Source: Oryzias latipes
Lineage: Eukaryota; Chordata; Actinopteri; Beloniformes; Adrianichthyidae
Direction: 5' to 3'
NCBI RefSeq assembly: GCF_002234675.1
Contig: NC_019868.2
Coordinates: 186,001 to 250,000 of the forward strand
DNA: 64,000 bases
The notes below the pieces were generated by a model. The model did not search any database. It was not told where the DNA came from and saw only the letters and a program-made list of their open reading frames with translations. Position 1 is the stretch's first letter; the number at the start of each line of letters is the position of its first letter. Shown here in pieces: positions 55,464-64,000 of the stretch. Both the position numbers and the translations under genes were made by a program.

Positions 55464-56273
55464 ATTTGTCGAGTACTTTGTATAAAAACGTCCACCTCAG
55501 TCAGATGCTTTTTCGGCATCCAGGCTTATCACTAGTGTCTCCTGTTTTTGTTGAACAACTTGATGAATTATGTTTAGTGCTTTCCTGATGCTGTCCTGTG
55601 TCTGTCTTTGTCTAATGAATCCTGTCTGGTCCTTATGTATCAGCAGTGGGAGAATTGTTTCCAATCTCCTTGATATTATAGAAGTGAATGGTTTTTATTT
55701 GATGTTTAAAACACTAACTGGCCGGTAGTTAGCACAATCCAGTCTGTCCATCCCCTCTTTGGGGATTATAGAGATTATTACTTCAGTCCAAGACAATGGA
55801 GTAATTTTCTTCTCCATCACCCAGTTAAATGTTTTTAATAAGGTTTGAATTAGGTGAGTTTCCATTGTTTTGTACCATTCTGGACTAAACCCTCTGCTCC
55901 CGCCATTTTTCCTCTTTTTAGTTTTCTGATTGCTAATTGAATTTCTTCACGGGTAATTGCTGTAAGCAATTTTTCATTTTGCTCAACCGTTAGAGTTTGT
56001 AAATCTAATTGTTTTAAAATGCATCTATCTGCTCACAATTATTTAGCTTTGTTTCTGGGTACAGATTTTTGTAGTATTCATGAAAACACTGTTGAATTTT
56101 CTCCTGATCCGTTTCAGATTTTTTGTTTTATATATTGATCTCTCTGCTTGTTGTTTTCTCAGTTTATAAGATAGAGTTTTCACAGATTTGCCGCCTACTT
56201 CATAATATTTTTGTTTCATTAAAACACATTTTTTCTGCACAGCCAAGTGTATTAATGTCGTCTATTTCTTTGT

Positions 56274-57231
56274 TTAATTTTGTAATTTCAGACTTATTTT
56301 TGGTCTGAAATGCTCCTGTTGAAGTTTTAACAGTTTTTCTTCTAAGCTCTTCAGTTTCTGTTGACTAGCTTTTTTCTGGTAGGATGAGATGCTAATTATT
56401 TTCCCTCTCAGAACTGCTTTTAGAGCATCCCAGAGAGTTCCTGGTGATACCTCACCATTATCATTATGTACTAAGTATTCTTTAATTTCATTGCTTAATT
56501 TTTCTTTGATATTTGGGTAATTTAAGATGTTATTGTTTAATCTCCAAATAGTGGAGCTTTTCTTTCCTGCCAAGTAGAGACTTAGTGTAACTGGGTTATG
56601 GTGAGAAATTTTCACTCTTATTAGGACATTTATGAACATAAATATGTAATCTAGACGAGAGTACGCATTATGAGGATGTGAGTAGTGAGTATATTATCTT
56701 TTTGTTGGATTATTTTCCCTCCATAAATCAACTATGCCAATTTCCTCCATGAGATGCCTCATCTTTTTCCCAATCTTTCTAGAGTCACTTTTGCCATTTG
56801 AGGAATCGAGTGAGTCATTCAATACAATATTGAACACATATCAAGGTTCCTTGACTTTTTGCTGAAATGAATTCAAAAATATGTCTATAAAAGGACCAGT
56901 CACTACCAGGGGGAATGTACACATTTAGTAAGGTTATTAGAATACTGTTGATTTTTCCTGTTATCATTATATACCTGCCTTCTTTATCTTTGTATTCTGA
57001 TATACAGTATGTTCATAACTCACTGCCCCAGCTATCAGGGTTGCCACTCCTCTTCTCCGCCCTGAGTTATGGGAAGAATAAAAAACGTGTTTAAAGCCCA
57101 TTTTATTCAACTTTAGATGCTCAGCATCTGGGAGATGTGTTTCTTGTAATAAGACTATTTTTGCTTTATCCTGTTTTAGTTTGGATAATGTTTTCCACCT
57201 CTTAACTGGATTATGTAAGCCATTGATATTA
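56274..57231 (-). pseudogene. LINE endonuclease and linker remnants
   Basis: Reading leftward from 57231 the endonuclease resumes (ING, NPVKRWKTLSKLKQDKAKIV, then LLQETHLPD and RRGVATLI), which are the APE-type endonuclease motifs. A linker open frame with WRLNNNIL lies at 56274-56639. Stops between them show decay. Confidence 0.75.
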
Positions 57232-59515
57232 TTATTATTATTATTTTTTTTTTTAACTTGTCCTGTCCAACAGCTAGGCAGGCAGATGAGAGCTGAGGGC
57301 CTCTTGTGTTGGACATATTTTACTTTAACAAGAGGGGTTATTAATCTTCAGACAAACCAAAGGTGTGACTGAACAAACCCCTTTTGTAATTGAGGCCAAA
57401 CTTTATTCATTTCAACCTTGATTGAAAATCTTTGGTGTTGGACCGGACGGAAAAGGAAAGAAGGGAAGAAGAGGGAGGGATGTCAGAGGGGGGGGGGGGG
57501 GGGGTGATAGTGAGAGGGGGGGGTAAGACCATGAAGCAGCATAGAGCAGACAGGTTTACTGGTTGTTTATCGTTACGGTACAGTTCCAATGTAGTACAAA
57601 AAGGGCGGGGCCTGTTCACACACACTCAAATATTATCAACACACCTGCTAGCTGCAAGAAATGTTCACATGTCAACATGTACACAAAGCAGATAGTGTTC
57701 ACGAACGCATACCTATGCCTTTAAACCAACTAGTGTGAAATCTTTCATTCATTCAATCATGCAAACTATAAGTGCAAAGGTGAGCTAACTCCTGTGCTCA
57801 GGTGAGTGTTTATGTTCTTCTAAAATGGATGGTGGAATGTGAAAAGAAGGAGGAGGAGCGGCCAGCCACCTCCACACCCAGACCCCCGCCGCAGCGGCAG
57901 CCGGAATTCCCCCAACGCCACACGGGAACAGGCAGGGAACAACCGCCCCCCGGGCGACCAAGACCGCCACCCAGGCCAGGGCCAGCAGGACCGCCGCGAG
58001 GCCCCCAGAGCCAGAGAGCAGGGAGGCACGGAGGGAAAGAGAGCGCCGCCCCAGCCCAGCCAGGAAAGCAGCCCCCCCGCCGCGCCGGAAGAGCCCAACG
58101 CAGGGCCCCACCGGAGAAGGACGCCCACAGCCCCAGACGAGCACCCCACCACCACCCAGGAGTTCCGGGCATCCCCCCGCCCCAACCCCAGGTACGAGCC
58201 AGGACCCCCCAAGGGAGACCCGCTCCGCACTCCAGGCAGCCACCCACCCGGCCCACGGTTGGTCCAGGGAGGAGCAAGGCAGGGGCCCGCCGCCCCCGCC
58301 CAGGAGGGGGGAACCCCGGGGAAAAAAGGGTGGCCCACAAGGGGTGTTATAAATATGGCCCGACCAGGCTCGGCCATGTTGGAAGTTTGGCGGGGCCCAG
58401 CGCTCAGGGGCCAGGACCAGGACCCACCCCCCAGGGACACGAACACCCCCGGCTCAGGTGTAATATGAACCCCCCCCACCGTGCGGAGAGAGCACCGCGG
58501 GGCCCAGGGAGCCGGCACCCAAGGGACACGGCCGCCATCGCCAAGGGGCCCGCACCCCCCACCAGGGAAGGGGTAGGGGACAGATGGACCCAGGTCCCCC
58601 CCTTCCTTGTTTGAGAGGGTGTGTGTGTGCATGTGTGTGTGTTTATGTTGGAATGTATATATTGAAGGGGGAGGGGTGTGTGTACTAAGGGGGGTGCAGT
58701 TAAAATTGGCGAGTAGGGCACTAAGGGGACATCTCCTGATTACTCACAGTGATGTCCCCTCCCCCTCCCCACCAAGGGGCCCTAAATGTCTAAGGTGCGG
58801 TTAAAATTGGTGGGTAGGGTGCCAGGAGGACATCTGCTGCTTGCTTGCAGTGATGTCCAAGCACCCCCCCTACCAAGGACCCTACATGTCTAAGGTGCAA
58901 ATAAAACCGAAAGAGGGGGGGCCCACTCCATACGGCAACCATAGGAGGGGGGCCACTGCCAAGTAACCCCCCCCCAAGGCGCATCGCAGGCTAGACCCCC
59001 CACCCCCTCACCCTAATATTAGGTTATATGAGGAAGGGGGTAAGTTGGGGACAGCTGGTCGACTGTGCCCCGGTGGTCAAATAGCCGTCCCCCAGCCCCC
59101 CCCCCAGCAAAGGGGCCAGGGCCACCCAGCCCAGGGGCCTCACCCCCGGAGGCGCCGACACCCCAAGCCCGGCACCACCCACACAGAGAGAGAGGAGCCA
59201 GAAAGCGTCGCCCCCCCCGGAGCAAGCCCAGGCCCCCACCCCCAGACGCCGGCCCTAGAGGAGCTCTGGTCAGGCCTCGACGGGACCGAGGAGGCCAACC
59301 GGCCGAGGCAACCACTGATTGCCTCAGCGGAGACCCCGACCCGCTAGCCCCCCCGACCCGTACCAATAATGCCCCCCCCCTCCCCCCCCAGAACGCCCCC
59401 CCACAGGACAGAGCCGACAAGCCCCCCACCCCACACCACCCCAGACTCCGCAGCCGAAGCGGATGACACCCAGAGCGACCGGGGGCCCCGAGAAGGTTGT
59501 CCCGTCCCATCCCAG
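57232..59515 (-). mobile_element. GC-rich 2.3-kb retroposon nested in the LINE
   Basis: The LINE sequence AGCCATTGATATTA is duplicated at 57218-57231 and 59516-59529, exactly where the endonuclease frame is split. On the minus strand the insert ends in an A-run followed by AAT units (plus strand 57232-57255), so it was retroposed in the minus direction. The body is extremely GC-rich, with long C and G runs, a GT-rich patch and two ~100-bp tandem units (58693-58793, 58794-58893). Long frames on both strands (up to 270 codons, Pro/Gly/Arg-rich) are composition artefacts. No reverse transcriptase is present, so it is non-autonomous or a retroposed noncoding RNA. Confidence 0.8.
58693..58893. repeat. 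Two tandem ~100-bp units
   Basis: Both units start GGTGC(A/G)GTTAAAATTGG, pass through GACATCT and CAGTGATGTCC, and end CATGTCTAA or AATGTCTAA. A third begins at 58894 and fades. They differ at many positions, so the duplication is old. Confidence 0.8.
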
Positions 59516-59561
59516 AGCCATTGATATTAAGTGTAAGCAGTTTTATGTTTCTGTCATACAT
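59516..59561 (-). pseudogene. LINE ORF2 start, split by the insertion
   Basis: On the minus strand, ATG at 59559-59561 opens MYDRNIKLLTLNING, the classic start of an L1 ORF2 endonuclease. The frame is cut by the 2.3-kb retroposon and continues at 57231. Confidence 0.85.
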
Positions 59562-60456
59562 AATGTTTCACATTTGAATGTTTTGCACATATATTCCCTG
59601 CTCCTCATTTTAAACAGTGAACTCTGAACAGAAAGAAACCTTAACAGTTGAACATAACTAAAAACAAATTTAAGTAACGTTAACTTCCAAGGTAGGGGTC
59701 TTAGAAATAGACCCTGTCGAGCCTCTAAAGGCAGTGTCCTCATCACTTTGGTTGGGGGGGCCCTTTTCAGCAAGGGCTTTAGGTGTGGGAGGTTGTCCCA
59801 CCGACAGAACCACGTATGATGTCAATTACTTATTTATACACCTGATGACCATCAGGTCTTAAAATTTTTATTTCAATTAAAGGTAAAAAATAAAAATAAA
59901 AATAAAATGCAGATTTCCTCAGACAAGTTCTAATGAATTCTGTTCTATCAGAAACAGAAAACCAAAGTTAAACATTGGGAAACTGTTCCACTGTATTTAT
60001 AAAACTATAAAACTCCACTGCTGGGTCAGCACCGGTTCTCCTGAAGGCCCTCAGTTTGTCTTTATGACTGGTGGTCTTTATAACTGATGCAGTGTGGCCG
60101 TTCCCTCTGGTCACTCTGCTCCAGGTCAGCTCCTTGAGTTGCTACAAAACGGTTTCCGGTGATTTGATGACCTCTACAGGAAATCCTCTTTTGCACATGT
60201 CTTCACTTGCTTCTGTCGCTGTGTTGTAGATCTTTAACCCATCAGCATACTTCACCTTCAGCCTTGCGGGAAATAGGGTTTGAAACTGGATCTGATGTCT
60301 TTTAGAATCCTCCGGATAGCTGCATATTCTCTTCTTCTCTTGAGGATGAGTGGGGGGTATTCATTGTCCAAAGATATCTGTTTACCTTTCCAGGTAAAGC
60401 TTTTTGTGGCCATGCCTTGCAGAGTATTTGCTCTTTGGTCTTGAAGCTTAAAAACT

Positions 60457-60883
60457 TCACCAGAAAATAGCGTGGTGAGGGGTGGGCGGCCCCAGTGAGC
60501 GATGAGCTTGTTCGATGTTTACATTCCCTGCGTCATCTAGCTTCAAACCTTCACGTAGTAAAGTTTCCACAAAAGCATTCATTGAGGGGGAATCCCGCTC
60601 AGATGTTTCTGGCACACCATAAATCCGGATGTTTTCTCTCCTGTCGCGGCTTTCCAGGTCCATTAGCTTGTCTGTTAGCTTCACGTGTACCTGCATTAGC
60701 TCCACCATAACGTCTTCCATTGTTTGGATTCACTCCTCTGTTTTCTCAATCTTCCCCTCAGCTTCTTCCATTCGGTTATTCACTTTAGCAATGTCTTCTT
60801 TAATACTTTCCAGTTTTTCGTTGTTTTCTTGTCGAAACGCTCTTGGTTCTTGTACCACTGTATTCTGCCATTGTGCTTGTTAG
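60457..60883 (-). pseudogene. LINE ORF1 remnant
   Basis: On the minus strand, a coiled-coil-like stretch (EEAEGKIEKTEE) and then MDLESRDRRENIRIYGVPE match the start of the L1 ORF1 RNA-binding domain. A stop after KTEE and a frameshift near the 5' part break it. ORF1 proteins bind L1 RNA as trimers. Confidence 0.75.
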
Positions 60884-61225
60884 CAAACTTACTAAAGTGC
60901 TGAGCCTGTGGTGATTAGCTTTAGCAGCTAACGTTAGCCCGTTTCAAAGTCAAATTCGCTGCAAAGCACTGGTCTTTGGTCTTTTCTCTTTCCCCTCGAT
61001 GTTATGTTCAACTTACGTAGTTGATTTCGCCGGGGGGGTTTTGTGATCAATTTCTCTGGTTCAGTTGGGAGCTCTCCCACCACACAGCCATCCCGTTGGT
61101 GTACAAACCGGAAGTCCACTATTGGATTTCCATTGCTCACTTGCTGTGATGTTAGAAACATCACTCTAACATTTTTAACACTACTTTAACACAGACGCAC
61201 ATGACAAAGCCTGTATGCATGTGAG

Positions 61226-61428
61226 CCCTTGTGCTATCCTAGGCACTTCAACATTGGGAGTTGGGTCATCTAGACCCACTAGACAGTGCTCTGAACCTTT
61301 TTTCTTCAATCATTTGTGATCTTCACTGGTGTCCATGGATTACATGAAATCTTTCTCTCTTTTTCCACCTTTGTCATGGTAGGGAGAACACGTCAATGGA
61401 AGGGGGGGGGGGTCATCTAAGATAAGGG
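61226..61428 (+). mobile_element. TTAA MITE, copy 6
   Basis: The left end is CCCTTGTGCTATCCTAG. The right end is GATAAGGG followed by TTAA (61429-61432). The left flank is TGAG, so only one TTAA survives. A G-run lies at 61402-61412. It sits between the LINE and the kinase remnant. Confidence 0.85.
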
Positions 61429-61577
61429 TTAAGTGGCTAACTTTGCCCTAATTCTCTCAGTTTGAAGCAGGAGGATCTTTATGATTGAAGACTTTAACTT
61501 ACTTCATGTTGGACTTCAGTTCAAAGAAAGGTTGGGACCAAATCAGAGCATCCATGCAGAGAAAGATGATTTCTTAC

Positions 61578-63628
61578 CCTCTGACAGTTCATTGTCAATC
61601 ATCTGATCCCCTTTGAGAAAATGTTTTGTGGCGAAATCGTTGCAGTAATGGAGGGTTTCATACAGAACTACTCCAAGCTGCCACACTGTGGTTGATCCCG
61701 GCGTCCAAAAGCCTCTAAATGCTTCTGGGGGGGTATATTTGGGAGTTCCTGGAAAAGAAATAAACTAGTCATATTCACGCTGATTTGACATGTTTTTATT
61801 TGTAGATGCAGATTTTCTACCTGAAAATCCTCTAAGGATGGAATCCTTTTCTGCCATGCAGCTCACTCCAAAGTCTATCAGACGAGCTTGTGGTGCATTT
61901 GTGTGGCTTTGAATGAGGATGTTATTAGTTTTGATGTCTTGATGGAAGATATTTCTGTCCTCAAGGTCTATGGCTGTGAATTAGCTGCTTCATTATGATC
62001 TGAAAGAGACAAAAAAGAAGTCATAAGCTGAGGCAGCAAAGTGCAAGCCTCCTTCTAAAACAGCATTCACGGCCTCGTCAAGATGCGTTCAGGTTCACTT
62101 CCAATGAAAAGTCTATGTGCGTCACCTTTAAGACTCTCACTACGCACTTTTTTACCGTCCTTTTCAAGCTCCACATACAAAACGCACGGCCATCTAAAAT
62201 GTATTGCAAGTCAAACCAGGTTGAATTTTGATCAAAGGGGGACTCTGATTTAGTTGTGAAGTATGGATGACATCCCCTCCAATTCACAAAAGTTTACATT
62301 TTGTGCGCAAACTGAGAGATTTGCACTGCTTCAACGTTTTGCACCAAGCCTCTTCCAACTGTAGGTGGCAGACATGGGCGGGGAAATAGTGGATAAAGGC
62401 AAAGAAGCCCGCCCCTGCTGGTCCAGTGTGAACACCATGGGCTAAATGCGTGTTCAAGAAGCCGCGTTTAGCCCGTTCCTGACCACGCAGCACATGCCCA
62501 GTGTATATGTAGCTATAGAAGTACTCTTGTTTCTAATGTTCTGAACCTGCTGAAAGCTACTTTTGCTTCTGCATCGAACACTACAAGGTTGCATTGAATA
62601 AACGTTTCAGCTTCAGGACGTTTCTGCAGAAACAGACAGAACATTTCAAACCAACACACGGTCCTACCTTGGCTTCTTCTTCTTGCAGTGAGCCTCCTTT
62701 GCTGAAGAACCAGAAGAAGAAGAAGTTCTAAACTGGAAGAAACCAGTTTAGAACAGAGATACTCAGAAGACTTTGGCTCAATGTTAGTTCATTTATTATT
62801 AAAAATGATATTATTAAACATAAAGTAACAGTATAATAAAACATAAAACTGTATTAAATCATCAGACCGTTATCGGTAATCAAGTTGTCCCTCTCAGTTA
62901 TCTCTGAGGATGTTGCAGATTGTTTGGCATCACTGGAACTGGAATCTGAAAATGACAAGAAAAGGGTTTTCTTATTGCAGAGCTTTTCTTTTTGTACACC
63001 TCTACTACCCCTTTGTGCTAAAAACTTAGAGGCAAAACTGTATTGAAGTTTTCTTAAATATGTATTTTTTTTTAAATGGGCAGAGCATTTTAAGAAGTAA
63101 CCTTAGGAAAGTGGAAGCACAGACTTTGATTGTAACAACTGAAACATTTTAAGGTTCAGTACAGTTTAAATTAGTGTGACTGCTTAGGAAATGTCAAATA
63201 TGTTGATGAAAAATAGAGACATTCATTTGGTTGCAGTGTTTGCAGTTAAAGTAGACTTAAAAACAAAGACAGCTCGTTTTTACGTTTTGAGATATTCTGA
63301 AAAGGAGAATGTCCTTCATTTGTTATGACAGTTTTATTAGGGATTTTTTTTTAGTCTGTGTCAGCTTATTTACCTTTTGGAGGAGTTTTCATCTTCTTCG
63401 ACTCTACTGTTTCTTCTTCCTCTTTGTCTTCCTGTCGTTTTCTCTTGAGTGTTTTCCCTGGGGTGGTGTAGATGGCTGTGGAGGCTCAGGTTCAGAAGAC
63501 TCGATTGGTTCCTGGTTTCTGTTTTTTCTTCTGTTTCTGCTTTCTAGGGAAAGGCTTCCTCTCAACGTTTTTGGTTTGTCCATCATCTGCAGATGTCTCA
63601 TCTTGTTATGCCATGCTAGTGCTAGACT
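61578..63628 (-). pseudogene. PIM-like Ser/Thr kinase, broken
   Basis: Minus-strand exons with good splice borders lie at 63374-63628 (Lys/Arg/Glu-rich leader ending TPPK), 62854-62945 (SSSSDAKQ and ITERDN, then a stop), 61821-61999 and 61578-61748. The third carries the catalytic loop HQDIKTNN and DFGVS. The fourth carries GTPKYTPPEAF and TVWQLGVVLYE. PPE in place of APE is typical of PIM kinases, which are greatly expanded in fish. Lesions seen: HRD changed to HQD, a one-base frameshift near 61967, no N-lobe exon (ATP-binding loop and VAIK lysine) between 62854 and 61999, a frameshifted leader, and no final C-lobe exon before the LINE. It is probably a pseudogene. Assembly error could explain single-base lesions but not the missing N-lobe. 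Confidence 0.75.
62030..62853. other. Non-kinase sequence where the N-lobe exon should be
   Basis: No kinase motif appears here on either strand. The stretch 62070-62520 looks like an inserted mobile element of unknown type. An 11-bp perfect inverted repeat with a 6-base loop lies at 62726-62753. Confidence 0.4.
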
Positions 63629-64000
63629 CTGAAATTTAAACAACAACAAAAACAGCTTCATTACTGTAGAATATTTCTTTTATATCTTCCCAGTTTACTG
63701 CTCGAGTTCACATAAAGTATATCAATGCGTTGGGGGCTTTTATTTGAAAAGCTGAATGAGTTGAGATGTTATCACAAAAACCAAAGTTTGTCGTCGTTAT
63801 GAAGCTAATGTGTAACCAAAAGTTTTGCCGGGACTCATTTAGCAGTATATTTTGGCTTGTCCTTGGCAGAACCTTTGTTCAGGATCATTCGTTGTTTACA
63901 CAAAAACTTGAGTAACAAAAAAAGTTTCCTTAGTTTTAATGTATGCACCTTTCTTTTTGTCGTCGGAGAGTGTTGCTAAGCAACTTTGAAAACAGGGCTC
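63629..64000. other. Window edge, no gene seen
   Basis: AT-rich sequence 5' of the kinase remnant. Any upstream exon of that gene would lie here or beyond the window. I see no clear candidate. Confidence 0.4.

Larger units (their letters stand above)
53066..61116 (-). mobile_element. Near full-length L1-clade LINE with 14-bp TSD
   Basis: The direct repeat CACTATTGGATTTC flanks it at 53052-53065 and 61117-61130. The 3' end on the minus strand is an A-run (T11 at about 53067-53077), as expected for target-primed reverse transcription. ORF1 remnants lie at about 60457-60883. The ORF2 endonuclease start is at 59516-59561 and resumes at 57231. Reverse transcriptase lies at 54816-55463 and the Cys/His C-terminal region at 53590-54153. 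After subtracting two nested insertions the element is about 5.5 kb. Frameshifts in ORF1 and ORF2 make it inactive. The clade call (L1/Tx1, Swimmer-like) rests on the reverse transcriptase and C-terminal motifs. Confidence 0.88.

Noticed and set aside
57802-58632. Overlapping frames of up to 270 codons on both strands, Pro/Gly/Arg-rich.
   Set aside because: Extreme GC content removes stop codons in all frames, and the sequence lies inside a retroposed insertion. No domain is recognisable.
59019-59561. A 180-codon minus-strand frame.
   Set aside because: Only its first 15 codons are LINE ORF2. The rest is the GC-rich insertion read through by chance.

Overview
This is vertebrate genomic DNA, almost certainly from a ray-finned fish. 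Long introns with GT-AG splice sites, poly(A) signals, fish Tc1 elements, a V-type SINE and an L1-clade LINE all point that way. An abundant TTAA-flanked inverted-repeat element (ends CCCTTGTGCTATCCTAG) resembles repeats I associate with medaka (Oryzias), so a medaka-like species is my best guess. That guess is inference.

Layout: 1-10.4 kb has no convincing gene. It holds one MITE, a 63-unit AT microsatellite and several CpG-rich and AT-rich blocks that look like a developmental regulatory landscape. In human, TMEM33 lies next to PHOX2B, so this may be the phox2b flank. From 10.4 to 27.6 kb there is a tight run of plus-strand genes: tmem33 (7 coding exons, 248 aa), bbs7 (19 coding exons, 713 aa), ccna2 (8 exons, 429 aa) and a small membrane protein matching SMIM43/NEMEP. 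anxa5 (316 aa) follows from 33.0 to 52.7 kb, with introns swollen by Tc1 elements, MITEs and SINEs. The order bbs7-ccna2-smim43-anxa5 matches human 4q27, except that EXOSC9 is missing. tmem33 corresponds to human 4p13, so a rearrangement lies between tmem33 and bbs7.

From 53.05 to 61.13 kb lies a near full-length minus-strand L1-clade LINE with a 14-bp target duplication. It is broken by two later insertions, one of them a 2.3-kb GC-rich retroposon with its own 14-bp duplication and poly(A). From 61.4 to 63.7 kb a minus-strand PIM-like kinase is broken by a frameshift and missing exons.

The genes are not a pathway. They are an ER membrane protein, a cilium BBSome subunit, an S/M-phase cyclin, a mesendoderm micropeptide and a calcium-dependent phospholipid-binding protein. 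Their promoters carry motifs fitting these jobs: TCTCGCGAGA for tmem33, an RFX X-box for bbs7, CDE/CHR plus an inverted CCAAT for ccna2, and a TATA box for anxa5.
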